Notes: generated from the letters alone by a model not told the origin. A stretch of DNA of 64,000 nt from Methylobacterium longum (GCF_022179385.1 NZ_BPQS01000020.1:1-64000); one strand, 5' to 3'; positions 41,085-50,876 are shown, counted from the first letter of the stretch. Numbers and translations: made by a program.

Positions 41085-41117
41085 GACGGCCGGCGCTTTG
41101 CGCCGCCTCGATCGTTC

Positions 41118-41141
41118 ACCGGCCGCCTACGGGCGGCCGGT
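41118..41141 (+). terminator. Terminator hairpin after the lactate permease
   Basis: ACCGGCCGCC and GGCGGCCGGT form a perfect 10-bp stem over a TACG loop, 33 bases after the stop. The following TGCGTTTC includes a short T-rich tail. Confidence 0.75.
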
Positions 41142-41252
41142 TGCGTTTCGGCGCCGCGACGGCCCGCGCGATCCGTGCTACAGGCCTCGCGCCGGCCGGC
41201 CCGCACGGGGCGGGCGCGAGGATTTGAGCGGATTGGTTCGGGACGGCGCACG

Positions 41253-42590
41253 TTGAAGAAGGCTTTCGTCAAATCCTACGGCTGCCAGATGAACGCCTAC
41301 GACGCGGCCCGCATGGCCGACGTGCTCGGCGCTGAAGGCTACGCGGCGACCGACACGGTCGAGGACGCGGACATCGTCGTCCTCAACACCTGCCACATCC
41401 GCGAGAAGGCCGCCGAGAAGGTCTATTCCGAACTCGGGCGCCTGCGCGTCCTCAAGGGCGAGAGGAAAGCACAAGGCCTCGACACGCGTATCGTCGTGGC
41501 CGGCTGCGTCGCGCAGGCCGAGGGCGCCGAGATCCAGGCGCGCCAGCCCGCCGTCGACGTGGTGGTCGGACCCCAGAACTATCACCGCCTGCCGGATCTC
41601 CTGGCCCGGTCCCGCGAGCGCCGCGTGGTCGACACTGAGTTTCCCGTCGAGGACAAATTCGACCACCTGCCCCGGCGGCGGACGCTCGGCGCCTCGGCCT
41701 TCCTCACCGTGCAGGAGGGCTGCGATAAGTTCTGCGCGTTCTGCGTGGTGCCGTATACCCGCGGCGCCGAGGTGTCGCGGCCCGTGGCGGCGGTGCTCGC
41801 CGAGGCCGAGAAACTCGCCGAGGGCGGCGTCCGCGAGATCACGCTCATCGGCCAGAACGTCAATGCCTACCACGGCACCGGCACCGACGGTCCAGTGGCC
41901 GGCCTCGCCGAGCTGGTCCGCGCGGTGGCGCGCATCCCCGGCATCGCCCGGATCCGCTACACGACCAGCCACCCGAACGACTTCGACGACGCGCTGATCC
42001 GGGCCCATGCCGAGATCCCGGCCCTGATGCCGTACCTGCATCTGCCGGTGCAGGCGGGTTCGGACCGGATCCTCGCCGCCATGAACCGCAAGCACACCGG
42101 CGACCAGTACCGGCGCCTGATCGACCGCGTGCGCGCAGCCCGACCCGATATCGCCCTCTCATCCGATTTTATCGTCGGCTTTCCGGGAGAGACCGACGCG
42201 GATTTCGGCGAGACCCTGCGCCTGGTGCGCGATGTCGGCTTCGAGAGCGCGTTCTCATTCAAGTACAGCCCCCGCCCCGGTACGCCGGCCGCGGACCGCA
42301 CCGACCAAGTGCCGGAGTCCGTGATGGCGGCGCGGCTCGCCGAACTCCAGGCGCTCCTCGATAGCCAGCGCTACGCCTATCAGCGGGCGGCCGAGGGGCG
42401 GACCTTCGACGTGCTGGTGGAGAAGCCCGGGCGGCGTCCGGGCCAGGTCGCGGGCAAGACGCCGCACCTCCTCGCCGTGCAGTTCGACGCGGCGGCTCAC
42501 CATATCGGCTCCGTGGTCAGGGTACGCATCACCGAGGCGGGAACGAACAGCCTGTTCGGGCAGCTGGTCTCGGAGGCTGCGGCGGCATGA
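41253..42590 (+). CDS. miaB: tRNA-2-methylthio-N6-dimethylallyladenosine synthase MiaB
   Basis: MiaB adds the methylthio group to i6A37 in tRNAs. The 445-residue enzyme shows the N-terminal MTTase motif Lys-Ser-Tyr-Gly-Cys-Gln-Met-Asn, cluster Cys residues in Asn-Thr-Cys-His-Ile-Arg-Glu and Gly-Cys-Val-Ala-Gln, the radical-SAM Cys-Asp-Lys-Phe-Cys-Ala-Phe-Cys and a C-terminal TRAM domain. The TTG codon giving Met-Lys-Lys-Ala-Phe-Val is chosen because the family starts there; upstream frame sequence is basic leader. It is first of miaB-phoH-ybeY-corC-lnt. Confidence 0.95.
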   Translation: MKKAFVKSYGCQMNAYDAARMADVLGAEGYAATDTVEDADIVVLNTCHIREKAAEKVYSELGRLRVLKGERKAQGLDTRIVVAGCVAQAEGAEIQARQPAVDVVVGPQNYHRLPDLLARSRERRVVDTEFPVEDKFDHLPRRRTLGASAFLTVQEGCDKFCAFCVVPYTRGAEVSRPVAAVLAEAEKLAEGGVREITLIGQNVNAYHGTGTDGPVAGLAELVRAVARIPGIARIRYTTSHPNDFDDALIRAHAEIPALMPYLHLPVQAGSDRILAAMNRKHTGDQYRRLIDRVRAARPDIALSSDFIVGFPGETDADFGETLRLVRDVGFESAFSFKYSPRPGTPAADRTDQVPESVMAARLAELQALLDSQRYAYQRAAEGRTFDVLVEKPGRRPGQVAGKTPHLLAVQFDAAAHHIGSVVRVRITEAGTNSLFGQLVSEAAAA

Positions 42591-42593
42591 GGC

Positions 42594-43718
42594 ATGTGCG
42601 AGGATGACGGCTTGAGCGCATCGGACGGGGCGGGCGCGCGCGGCGCCCTGCGGGGTCGTGGACCGGCGGCGCGGCCTGCCGGATCGGACGAGGCGGTCGA
42701 GGTGCCGCTGACCTTCGACGACAACCGGCTCGCGAGCCTCGTCTTCGGCCAGTACGACCAGAACGTCGCCCATATCGAGCGGCGCCTGGAGGTCACCGCC
42801 ACGGCGCTCGGCAATCATCTCGTCATCAAGGGGCCGCCCGACGCCGTCGAGACGGCGCGGCGGGTCTTCGAGAAGCTCTACGCGCGGGTGCGGACCGGCG
42901 GCAGCACCCTCACGCTCGGTGATGTCGACGGCGCGATACGCGAGGCAACCGCCCAGGCGACGCTGTTTCCGGCCGAGGCGATCGCGGCCGAGGCCGACAA
43001 GCCGCATTTCGAACAGATCGCGACCCGCAAGCGTGGGGCCGTGCGGGCGCGCAATCCCGCGCAGGACGCCTACATCAAGCTGCTGCGCTCCAACGAGCTG
43101 GTCTTCGCCGAGGGGCCCGCCGGAACCGGCAAGACCTGGCTCGCGGTCGGGCACGCGGTGTCGCTGCTCGAGCAGGGCCACGCGGAGCGGCTCATCCTGT
43201 CGCGGCCCGCCGTCGAGGCCGGCGAGCGCCTGGGCTTCCTGCCGGGCGACATGCGCGAGAAGGTCGATCCGTATCTCCGGCCGATCTACGACGCCCTCTA
43301 CGACTTCATGGAAGCGCGGCACGTCGACCGCGGCCTCCAGACCGGCATGATCGAGATCGCGCCGCTGGCGTTCATGCGCGGTCGCACCCTCACCAACGCG
43401 GTGGTGCTGCTCGACGAGGCGCAGAATACCACCTCCATGCAGATGAAGATGTTCCTCACCCGGCTGGGCGAGGGCTCGCGCATGATCATCACCGGCGATC
43501 CCAGCCAGATCGATCTGCCCCCGGGCCAGAAGTCCGGGCTGGTCGAGGCGGTCAACGTGCTGGACGGGGTCGAGGGCATCGGGCGCGTGCGGTTCAAGGA
43601 CGTCGACGTGGTGCGCCACGACCTCGTCCGCCGGATCGTCACCGCCTACGAGCGCGCGGCCCACGGCGACGGCGAGGCCGACCGCAATCCAAACCCCCGG
43701 CGGCGGCCTCCGGCGTGA
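42594..43718 (+). CDS. phoH: PhoH-like ATPase
   Basis: This 374-residue protein has the PhoH P-loop Gly-Pro-Ala-Gly-Thr-Gly-Lys-Thr and Walker B Val-Val-Leu-Leu-Asp-Glu-Ala-Gln-Asn. An N-terminal KH-like region covers about 45-110. PhoH proteins act with YbeY in ribosome and RNA quality control, although their exact activity remains debated. Its start lies 3 bases after miaB, and its TGA overlaps the YbeY GTG, so the run is tightly coupled. Confidence 0.92.
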   Translation: MCEDDGLSASDGAGARGALRGRGPAARPAGSDEAVEVPLTFDDNRLASLVFGQYDQNVAHIERRLEVTATALGNHLVIKGPPDAVETARRVFEKLYARVRTGGSTLTLGDVDGAIREATAQATLFPAEAIAAEADKPHFEQIATRKRGAVRARNPAQDAYIKLLRSNELVFAEGPAGTGKTWLAVGHAVSLLEQGHAERLILSRPAVEAGERLGFLPGDMREKVDPYLRPIYDALYDFMEARHVDRGLQTGMIEIAPLAFMRGRTLTNAVVLLDEAQNTTSMQMKMFLTRLGEGSRMIITGDPSQIDLPPGQKSGLVEAVNVLDGVEGIGRVRFKDVDVVRHDLVRRIVTAYERAAHGDGEADRNPNPRRRPPA

Positions 43719-44200
43719 GTGGGGTCCACGAGATCGACGTCGCCGTCGAGGACGAGCGCTGGGAATCCGCGATCCCCGGCCTCGACGCGCATGTCAGGCG
43801 CGCTGTCGAGGCCGGTCTCGCGGTCGCCCCCGGGAAGCCCGCCGACCCGGTCGAGGTCAGCATCCTGCTGACGGACGATGCCGCCGTGCAGGAACTCAAT
43901 CGGACGTGGCGCGGCAAGGACAAGCCCACCAACGTCCTGTCCTTCCCGGCGCCTCCGCAACCGCCGCGGGCCGGCGCGGCCGTTCCGCTCGGCGACGTGG
44001 TCCTTGCTTACGAGACCCTGGTGCGCGAGAGTGCCGAGCAGTCGAAGCCGCTCCAGAATCACCTCGCGCACCTCCTCGTCCATGGCACCCTGCATTGTCT
44101 CGGTCAGGACCACGAGATCGGCGAGGCCGAGGCTGACGTCATGGAAGCCCTCGAGGTCGCGGCTCTCGCGACCCTGGGCATCCCGGATCCTTATGCCTGA
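43715..44200 (+). CDS. ybeY: Endoribonuclease YbeY
   Basis: YbeY is the metal-dependent RNase for 16S rRNA 3'-end maturation and 70S ribosome quality control. The zinc site His-Gly-Thr-Leu-His-Cys-Leu-Gly-Gln-Asp-His (His-x3-His-x5-His) is intact, and Arg-Gly-Lys-Asp-Lys-Pro-Thr-Asn-Val-Leu-Ser-Phe-Pro is the family strand. The length, 161 residues, is typical. GTG start overlaps the phoH stop as GTGA. Confidence 0.95.
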   Translation: MSGVHEIDVAVEDERWESAIPGLDAHVRRAVEAGLAVAPGKPADPVEVSILLTDDAAVQELNRTWRGKDKPTNVLSFPAPPQPPRAGAAVPLGDVVLAYETLVRESAEQSKPLQNHLAHLLVHGTLHCLGQDHEIGEAEADVMEALEVAALATLGIPDPYA

Positions 44201-44236
44201 GCGCGCGACGTCCGACCGACCCCAGACCCGAGAGAC

Positions 44237-45370
44237 ATGAGCAACGATCGAAGTCGCGGCGCGGCCCTGGCCGCGCCCAGTTCCACCGAGGGCGAATCCC
44301 AGAACCGGGAGCCCTGGTACGACCGCCTTCTCCAGGCGCTTCACCTCAAGCCGCGCGACTCGCTGCGCGAGGGACTTGAGGAAGCGCTGGCGGAGCCGGA
44401 TGCCGGCGAGAGCGGCCTGACCCCGCTCGAGCGCATCATGCTCAAGAACGTCCTCGGCCTGCACAAGGTGCGCGTCGACGACGTCATGATCCCCCGGGCC
44501 GACATCGTCGCCGTCTCGAACGACACGAGCCTCGGCGACCTGCTCAAGCTGTTCCGCACCGCCGGTCATTCCCGGTTGCCGGTCTACGGCGAGACGCTCG
44601 ACGATCCCCGCGGCATGGTCCACATCCGCGACCTCGTCGACCACATCGCCGCCAAGGCCGAACCGGCCCGGCGCTCCGCTCCGGCCGTGGCGAAGCCCGT
44701 CGACCCGACCGTCGACGGCGTGGCGGAGGCCCCGGTCGCGCCGCGCGTGCGCCGGCCGGCGGCCCGCCTGCCGCGAGGTCTGGACCTCGGCAAGGTCGAC
44801 CTGACCCCGACCCTGGCGGCCGCGCGCATCCAGCGTCCGGTCCTGTTCGTGCCACCGTCCATGCCGGCGATCGACCTGCTGGTCCGGATGCAGGCGACGC
44901 GGACCCACATGGCGCTCGTCATCGACGAGTACGGCGGGACCGACGGCCTGATCTCCATCGAGGACCTGATCGAGGTGGTGGTCGGCGATATCGAGGACGA
45001 GCACGACGTCGCGGAGGATAAGCACGTCCAGCGCGTCGACGGCGAGGACGAGGTCTTCGTGGCCGACGCGCGCACGCCCCTGGCCGAAATATCGGAGGCG
45101 ACCGGTGTCGACCTCGCCGCGGCGGTCGGCGAGATGGCCGAGGAGATCGACACGCTGGGCGGCATGATCGTCACGCTGGCCGGGCGCGTCCCCTCGCGGG
45201 GCGAACTGATCGCCGGCCCCGGAAACCTCGAATTCGAGGTGCTCGACGCCGACCCCCGACGCCTGAAGCGCCTGCGCTTCCACAAGGGTGCGGCGCGAAT
45301 CGGCACCGTGGTTCCGCTCGCCCTGCCTCCGCCCTCAAGCAGCCCGACCAGCGAGACGCCGCACCCGTGA
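44237..45370 (+). CDS. corC: CorC/HlyC-type CBS-domain protein
   Basis: This 377-residue protein has two CBS domains and a C-terminal CorC/HlyC transporter-associated domain. Marks are Val-Asp-Asp-Val-Met-Ile-Pro-Arg-Ala-Asp, then Gly-His-Ser-Arg-Leu-Pro-Val-Tyr, and later Val-Ile-Asp-Glu-Tyr-Gly-Gly-Thr-Asp-Gly-Leu. Between CBS1 and CBS2 is a Pro/Ala/Arg-rich insert of about 50-60 residues. It has no DUF21 membrane domain, so the protein is probably soluble. In E. coli this position (between ybeY and lnt) is held by CorC/YbeX, linked to ribosome stress. The ATG follows GAGAGA. Confidence 0.9.
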   Translation: MSNDRSRGAALAAPSSTEGESQNREPWYDRLLQALHLKPRDSLREGLEEALAEPDAGESGLTPLERIMLKNVLGLHKVRVDDVMIPRADIVAVSNDTSLGDLLKLFRTAGHSRLPVYGETLDDPRGMVHIRDLVDHIAAKAEPARRSAPAVAKPVDPTVDGVAEAPVAPRVRRPAARLPRGLDLGKVDLTPTLAAARIQRPVLFVPPSMPAIDLLVRMQATRTHMALVIDEYGGTDGLISIEDLIEVVVGDIEDEHDVAEDKHVQRVDGEDEVFVADARTPLAEISEATGVDLAAAVGEMAEEIDTLGGMIVTLAGRVPSRGELIAGPGNLEFEVLDADPRRLKRLRFHKGAARIGTVVPLALPPPSSSPTSETPHP

Positions 45371-45380
45371 CGGTCCCGGC

Positions 45381-47072
45381 GTGATTCGTCTGGTGGACGG
45401 CTTCGCCCGGGCCTCCTCGGCGGCCGGCGCGCCCATGCGCGGCCCCGTGGGCGGTCCCATAGACGATCCGGCCCGCGCCGCAGGGCCGGGCGCCGTCTCG
45501 GCGATCCAGCGCCTGACGGGATGGCGCCGCCTCGGGCTGGCGTGGCTCGCGGGCGCGCTGGGTGCGCTGGCCATGCCGCCTTACGGCATCCTGCCGGCCC
45601 TGGCCGTATCCCTCGCGATCGCTGTCTGGCTCCAGGATGGCGCCGTCTCCGGACGGACCACGCTCGGGCGCTTCCGACCCTGCTTCCTGCTCGGCTGGGC
45701 CTGGGGCTTCGGCTATCTCACGGCCGGCCTGTGGTGGCTCGGCCAAGCCTTCCTGGTGGAGGCCGACGAATTCCTCTGGGCCCTGCCGCTGGGGGTGATC
45801 GGCCTGCCCTTCGCGCTCGGCCTGTTCTACGGCGCAGGGTTCGGCGCCGCGGGCCTGCTGTGGGGACGAGGTCCCGCGCGCATCGCCGCCCTGGCCTTCG
45901 GTCTGGGCGCCGCCGAGTGGCTGCGCGGCCACGTGTTCACGGGCTTTCCCTGGAACAGCCTCGGCATGGCGCTGGCCCAGAACCTCTGGCTGATGCAGGG
46001 GGCCGCGGTGATCGGCCTCTACGGCCTCACGATCCTCGCGGTGCTGATCTGCGCCGCACCCGCGACGCTCGCCACCGGCTCGCATCCGCGCAGCCGATTC
46101 GGTCCGAGTGCCGCCGCCGCCATCGTGCTCGTCGGCATGGCCCTCTACGGCGCCGGGCGCCTCGGGCCGCCGGATCCGGTGGTGACGGGGGTGCGCCTGC
46201 GCCTCGTGCAGCCGAACCTGCCGCAGGACGCGAAGTTCAGGCCGGAGAACCGGGCCGACATCGTCGACCGCTACATCGAGCTGAGCCAGCGCCCGGTGGA
46301 GGCCGGGGAGCCCCCGCCGACCCATATCGTCTGGCCGGAATCGGCCTTCCCGTTCCTGATCCAGCGCGACCCCGACGCCCTCGCCCGGGTCGCGGCCGGG
46401 CTGAAGGCGGGGCAGCACCTCATCACCGGGGCGGCCCGTGCCGAGGAGCCCCTGCCGGGCGAACGCCTGCGCTACTTCAACGCCGTCATGGTGATCGGGT
46501 CCGACGGCGTGATCTCCGACAGCTACGACAAGGTCCACCTCGTCCCGTTCGGCGAGTACCTGCCCGCGCCCCTCGACGCGGCCCTGCGGGCGCTGGGCCT
46601 GCGGCAGTTCGTGGCGATACCCGGCGGCTTCTCCGCGGGCGCTCTGGCGGCGAAGCGGATACTGACGGTACCCGGTCTGCCGCCGACCGCGGCGACCATC
46701 TGCTACGAGGCGATCTTTCCGGGGGCAATCCTGCCCGCCGGACCGCAGTCCGCCGGGCTGATCCTGAACGTCACCAACGACGCCTGGTTCGGCGACACCC
46801 CTGGCCCCCGCCAGCACCTGGCGCAGGCACGTCTGCGTGCCGTCGAGGAGGGCTTGCCGCTCGTGCGCGACGCCAACACCGGCATCTCCGCGGTGATCGA
46901 CCCGCACGGCCGGATCGTCGCACGCACGCCCCTCGATCAGGAGACCTGGCTCGACGCCGACCTGCCGGCTCGGATCATCGGCGGTACGCTCTACGGCCAA
47001 TTCGGCGACGCGGCCTTCGCGCTGATGCTCGCCGCCTGCCTCGGAGGCGCTGTGATGGCGCGACGGCCGTGA
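45381..47072 (+). CDS. lnt: Apolipoprotein N-acyltransferase
   Basis: Lnt adds the third acyl chain to lipoproteins at the outer face of the inner membrane. An N-terminal set of membrane helices precedes the nitrilase-like domain with Glu in Trp-Pro-Glu-Ser-Ala-Phe-Pro, Lys in Tyr-Asp-Lys-Val-His-Leu-Val-Pro-Phe-Gly-Glu, and the nucleophile Cys in Ile-Cys-Tyr-Glu-Ala-Ile-Phe-Pro-Gly. The start is GTG giving 563 residues. It follows corC by 10 bases; the TGA overlaps the next GTG as GTGA. Confidence 0.95.
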   Translation: MIRLVDGFARASSAAGAPMRGPVGGPIDDPARAAGPGAVSAIQRLTGWRRLGLAWLAGALGALAMPPYGILPALAVSLAIAVWLQDGAVSGRTTLGRFRPCFLLGWAWGFGYLTAGLWWLGQAFLVEADEFLWALPLGVIGLPFALGLFYGAGFGAAGLLWGRGPARIAALAFGLGAAEWLRGHVFTGFPWNSLGMALAQNLWLMQGAAVIGLYGLTILAVLICAAPATLATGSHPRSRFGPSAAAAIVLVGMALYGAGRLGPPDPVVTGVRLRLVQPNLPQDAKFRPENRADIVDRYIELSQRPVEAGEPPPTHIVWPESAFPFLIQRDPDALARVAAGLKAGQHLITGAARAEEPLPGERLRYFNAVMVIGSDGVISDSYDKVHLVPFGEYLPAPLDAALRALGLRQFVAIPGGFSAGALAAKRILTVPGLPPTAATICYEAIFPGAILPAGPQSAGLILNVTNDAWFGDTPGPRQHLAQARLRAVEEGLPLVRDANTGISAVIDPHGRIVARTPLDQETWLDADLPARIIGGTLYGQFGDAAFALMLAACLGGAVMARRP

Positions 47073-48289
47073 GCGCGGGTCGTGCAACCCCGAGCCGCCT
47101 GCTCCTCGGGCTCGCGCTGATGCTCGTGGCGTTCAACCTGCGCCCGGCCCTCAGCACGGTCGGCCCCCTGCTGGCGACCATCCGCGACGGCACCGGCCTG
47201 GGCGCCGGCGGAGCCGCGATCCTCACCACGCTGCCGGTCCTGTGCCTCGGCATGGCCTGCGCGTTGGCCGCGCCGCTGATCCGGCGGATCGGACCCGATC
47301 TCGCGGTGCTGGCCGGCTCGACGATCCTGGCGGCAGGCCTGACGCTCCGCGGCTTGGGCGGCCTCGTGCCGCTCTTCGCCGGGACCGCCCTCGCCGCCAT
47401 CGGCATCGGCCTCGACAACGTCCTGCTGCCGGCCCTGGTCAAGCGCGACTTCTCCGGCAGCGGCGGCCTGATGACCGGCCTCTACACCATGACCCTCTGC
47501 CTCGGCGCCGCCGCCGGGGCGGGCGCGGCGGTGCCCGTCGAGCACGCCCTCGACGGCGGGTGGCCCTCGGCCCTCGCGATCTGGGCATTGCCGGCTTTGG
47601 CCGCGGCCTTCCTGTGGGTCCCCTTCGCCCGCCGGAAAACGTCGACGGCGGCGCCCTCCGCCGGACGTCTGCTCCGCAGCCCGCTGGCCTGGTGGGTGAC
47701 GGGCTTCATGGGCCTGCAATCGTCGCTCGCCTACATCCTCTTCGGCTGGCTGCCCCTGCTCCTGCAGGGCCGCGGGCTCTCGCCCCTGGATGCCGGGCTG
47801 TATGCCTCCCTGACGACGCTGGTGCAGGCGCCGGGCGCCCTCCTGACTGCCATGCTGGCCGCCCGCAGGCCGGATCAGCGGGCGTGGATCGTCGCCATCC
47901 CGGGTTTTACCGCGGCGGCCTTCCTCGTCCTCGCCTTCGGGGCTGATGCGCTGCGCATCCCAGCCGCCTGCGCCCTCGGGTTCGGCGTCGGCGGGTGCTT
48001 CGGGCTGGGTCTCACCCTGATCGTGCTGCGTGCCGCCGATGCGGCGAGCGCCGCCGGCCTGTCCGCCATGGCGCAGGGAATCGGCTATACGGGGGCCTGC
48101 CTGGGCCCGCTGATCTTCGGCCTCGCCCATGAGGCGACGGGCGGATGGGGTGTGCCGGGGGCGATGTTCGTCGGCATCGCCACCTCCGCGATCCTGATCG
48201 GCCTCGCCGCCGGCCGGGACCGCAAGGTCAGCGTCGCAGAACCGGAGGCGCGGGGCGAGGTTGCCCGGCCTGTCGCATCGACCCCCTGA
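47069..48289 (+). CDS. MFS transporter, CynX/NimT type
   Basis: The 406-residue carrier of about 12 helices has the CynX-type opening Leu-Met-Leu-Val-Ala-Phe-Asn-Leu-Arg-Pro-Ala-Leu-Ser-Thr-Val-Gly-Pro-Leu, a short Gly-Leu-Gly-Ala-Gly-Gly-Ala loop and Leu-Cys-Leu-Gly-Met. CynX/NimT proteins are linked to cyanate, nitroimidazole or amino-acid-like anion transport, but substrates are mostly unknown. GTG start overlaps the lnt stop, so it is co-translated with lnt. The genes that often follow lnt in relatives, such as metK, are absent here, so this gene appears inserted. Confidence 0.85.
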   Translation: MSAGRATPSRLLLGLALMLVAFNLRPALSTVGPLLATIRDGTGLGAGGAAILTTLPVLCLGMACALAAPLIRRIGPDLAVLAGSTILAAGLTLRGLGGLVPLFAGTALAAIGIGLDNVLLPALVKRDFSGSGGLMTGLYTMTLCLGAAAGAGAAVPVEHALDGGWPSALAIWALPALAAAFLWVPFARRKTSTAAPSAGRLLRSPLAWWVTGFMGLQSSLAYILFGWLPLLLQGRGLSPLDAGLYASLTTLVQAPGALLTAMLAARRPDQRAWIVAIPGFTAAAFLVLAFGADALRIPAACALGFGVGGCFGLGLTLIVLRAADAASAAGLSAMAQGIGYTGACLGPLIFGLAHEATGGWGVPGAMFVGIATSAILIGLAAGRDRKVSVAEPEARGEVARPVASTP

Positions 48290-48499
48290 CCGGGCGCCGG
48301 TGCGTCCTCCGATACTCGGCGGGACAACCGTGGAAAATCGCTCCGGCGAGGGCGGAGCGCCGCTTCATGTGCTTCATCCGTGTCATCCCGCGGCTTAGGC
48401 CGGAACGCGGATACGTCCTCGACGGGTGCCGACCCGCGCGCACCCTTACTCAGAGCAATCGCGCGCGACGGCGGATCGACTCGGCCGCACCGTGCCGGG

Positions 48500-48990
48500 G
48501 TGACACGCATCGCAGAGATCGAAAGGCCGAGAATCCGCCTGGCCGCGGCCACGCTGCTCGCGGTGACGCTGATTGCGACGGGCGTCGAGGCCCGGGGGGC
48601 GGCGTCTACAGCGGTATGCGGGGCGGGGCGTGGGGCAGACCGATGGTACTCCTGAGGCCCGCAGGGCCTTTCATCGGGCGCGGCTTCCGGCGCGGCTTCG
48701 CGTAGCGGCCCCCCTATCATCGGCATTCTCGAGCCGGGCGCCAGTGGGGCTGCGGGTTCGGGCTCGGCGGCTTGGGGTTGGGCCTCGGCGGGGTGTTCGG
48801 CGACTGCGCCGACCCCTACGTCTCCGACGACGAGGCGTTCGCCGAAATGCCCGTTCCGGCGCCGGATCGAATCGGTTGGAGCGGCACATCCGCTTTCGGT
48901 CGCGGTCTGCGCCCGCCGGTTCAGGACCTACGATCCGGTCACGCGGACCCATGTCGGCAGGGGCTTCATTCGACGCCCCTGTCCCTGTCC
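48500..48990 (+). pseudogene. Broken BA14K-like secreted protein gene
   Basis: A GTG-initiated frame encodes a signal-peptide-like segment (Leu-Ala-Ala-Ala-Thr-Leu-Leu-Ala-Val-Thr-Leu-Ile-Ala, ending Val-Glu-Ala-Arg). Just after, a run of six G at 48594-48599 shifts the plausible reading into another frame, which continues as Gly-rich sequence, meets a TAG at about 48703, and goes on as Gly-Leu-Gly-Gly-Leu-Gly-Leu. The BA14K-type ending, Cys-Ala-Arg-Arg-Phe-Arg-Thr-Tyr-Asp-Pro-Val-Thr, is in the original frame near 48899-48982. Two opposite frameshifts plus a nonsense codon make a pseudogene likely. Sequencing error in G-runs is the alternative. Confidence 0.6.
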
Positions 48991-49112
48991 GGGTGGAGCG
49001 TTCCCCGCCGACATGAACGCCGGTTCGGCGCTGGAGCGCGGCCGTCTCGGTCTTGAGCCATGACCCGCGCGCCACGCGAGCCGACACGACGCGGGGTGCC
49101 CAGCGTCGAAGA

Positions 49113-49146
49113 AAAGGCCCCGCGGGCGAGAGCCCGCGAGGCCTTT
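49113..49146 (-). terminator. Rho-independent terminator after katA
   Basis: Reading the minus strand, a stem of AAAGGCC/GGCCTTT outside CGCGGGC/GCCCGCG with a one-base mismatch pair and a 4-base loop ends in TTTTC. It begins 22 bases after the catalase stop. It is a strong intrinsic terminator. Confidence 0.85.
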
Positions 49147-49168
49147 CATCGATCCGTTCAGCGGATGC

Positions 49169-50758
49169 TTACTCGGCCGCGACCCGGTGCGCCTGCGACC
49201 CGTCCGTGAAGGTCTCGGCCTGCAGGCGCTTGCCCGGCGCGGCGCGACCCGGCAGCGGCGGCAGGGCCTTGGCCTTCTCCAGGTCGATGCCCGCACCCTC
49301 GGCGACGCGGCGGCCGTAATCCTCGTCGGCATGCCAGAAGTGCCAGACCATCCGCAGCTGGATCGGCTCCGGGCACTGCTTCATGTCGCCCACGAGGTTG
49401 GCGATCAGGTCGTCGCGCTCCCAGGTCTCGAAGGAGCGGTAGCGGACGCCCGCCTGGGTGTAGTCGTCCTCCGTGCGCGAGGTCTGGTAGCGGCCGAGAT
49501 TGCCCTGGACCGGCTGATGATAGTCCTTCGCGGGCTTCGGTGCCTCGCGGAGCCCCTCGGCCAGCGTCGAGGGCTCGTAGTTGATGTGCTTGTTCGGACC
49601 GGTGCCGTCGACCCCGTAGGTCATCTGCCCGTCCCGCTGGTTCGAGTAGACCTTCACGCCGGGCTGCGGCGCGTTGATCGGCAGCTGCAGGTAGTTGGCA
49701 CCGACGCGGTAGCGCTGCGTATCCGAGTAGGACAGCGTCCGGCCCTGGAGCATCTTGTCGTCCGAGAAGTCGATGCCGTCGACCAGGACGCCGGTGCCGA
49801 ACGCCGATTGCTCGACCTCGGCGAAGAAGTTGTCGGGCACCCGGTCGAGCACCATGCGGCCCACCGGCAGCAGCGGGAACTGATCGACCGGCCACAGCTT
49901 CGTGTCGTCCAGAGGATCGAACGACAGGTGGTCGTTCGGGCCGTCCGGCATGATCTGCACGCAGAACTCCCACTCGGGGAAATTGCCGGCCTTGATGTTG
50001 TCGTAGAGGTCGCGAGTGGCGTGACCCACGTCCTTGGCCTGGATCTCGGAAGCTTGGCTCGAAGTCAGGTTGCGCACGCCCTGCTTCGGCTCCCAGTGGA
50101 ACTTGCAGAGCACCGCCTCGCCCTGGTCGTTGACCAGCTTGTAGGTGTTGACGCCCGAGCCTTCCATCTCGCGGTAATTGGCCGGGATGCCCCAGGGCGA
50201 CTTCAGGTGCGTCACCATGTGGATCGCTTCGGGGTGCTGGGCCACGAAGTCGAAGAAGCGCCAGGCCTCCTGCCGGTTCGTCACCGGATCCGGCTTGAAC
50301 GCGTGGATCATGTCGGGGAACTTGATCGCGTCGCGGATGAAGAAGACCTTGAGGTTGTTGCCCACGAGGTCCCAGTTGCCGTCGACGGTCTTGAACTTCA
50401 CCGCGAAGCCGCGCGGGTCACGCTCCGTCTCCGGGCTCTCCTTGGCGCCGGCGACGGTCGAGAAGCGCACGAACATCGGCGTCTTCACGCCGGTCTCGTT
50501 CAGCACGCGGGCGCGGGTGTACTTGGAGGCCGGCTCGTCGCCGATCTTGCCGTAAGCCTCGAACCAGCCATGGGCGCCGGCGCCGCGGGCGTGGACCACG
50601 CGCTCCGGAATACGCTCGCGATCGAAATGGGTGATCTTCTCGATGAACTGGTAGTTCTCGAGCGTCGCCGGCCCGCGCTCACCGACCGTGCGGGTGCTCT
50701 GGTTGTCGCGGACCGGATGGCCCTGGCGGGTGGTCAGGATCGGGCGTTGATCGCTCAT
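49169..50758 (-). CDS. katA: Monofunctional heme catalase
   Basis: This 529-residue clade-type catalase decomposes hydrogen peroxide. Catalytic His56 lies in Arg-Val-Val-His-Ala-Arg-Gly-Ala, Asn in Phe-Ala-Val-Lys-Phe with Gly-Asn-Trp-Asp-Leu-Val-Gly-Asn-Asn, and the proximal heme Tyr lies in Arg-Thr-Leu-Ser-Tyr-Ser-Asp-Thr-Gln. The start is the ATG before Ser-Asp-Gln-Arg-Pro; an upstream in-frame start adds a Pro/Arg-rich leader. It is divergent from oxyR and probably activated by OxyR in response to peroxide. Confidence 0.95.
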   Translation of the reverse strand: MSDQRPILTTRQGHPVRDNQSTRTVGERGPATLENYQFIEKITHFDRERIPERVVHARGAGAHGWFEAYGKIGDEPASKYTRARVLNETGVKTPMFVRFSTVAGAKESPETERDPRGFAVKFKTVDGNWDLVGNNLKVFFIRDAIKFPDMIHAFKPDPVTNRQEAWRFFDFVAQHPEAIHMVTHLKSPWGIPANYREMEGSGVNTYKLVNDQGEAVLCKFHWEPKQGVRNLTSSQASEIQAKDVGHATRDLYDNIKAGNFPEWEFCVQIMPDGPNDHLSFDPLDDTKLWPVDQFPLLPVGRMVLDRVPDNFFAEVEQSAFGTGVLVDGIDFSDDKMLQGRTLSYSDTQRYRVGANYLQLPINAPQPGVKVYSNQRDGQMTYGVDGTGPNKHINYEPSTLAEGLREAPKPAKDYHQPVQGNLGRYQTSRTEDDYTQAGVRYRSFETWERDDLIANLVGDMKQCPEPIQLRMVWHFWHADEDYGRRVAEGAGIDLEKAKALPPLPGRAAPGKRLQAETFTDGSQAHRVAAE

Positions 50759-50876
50759 GCGTTCCGTTTCTCCGTGGTGCAACGGTTCCGGGGGACAGGC
50801 CAGCCTGGAACTGTTCTGTGGAAGGGTTATGGCCCCGGGACGACCCCGAGGCAAATGCATCGTCACAAAGGTTCTG

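Noticed and set aside
49169-50866. Catalase start at the farthest upstream codon
   Set aside because: It adds a Pro/Arg/Ser-rich leader unlike catalases; the internal ATG matches the family start.
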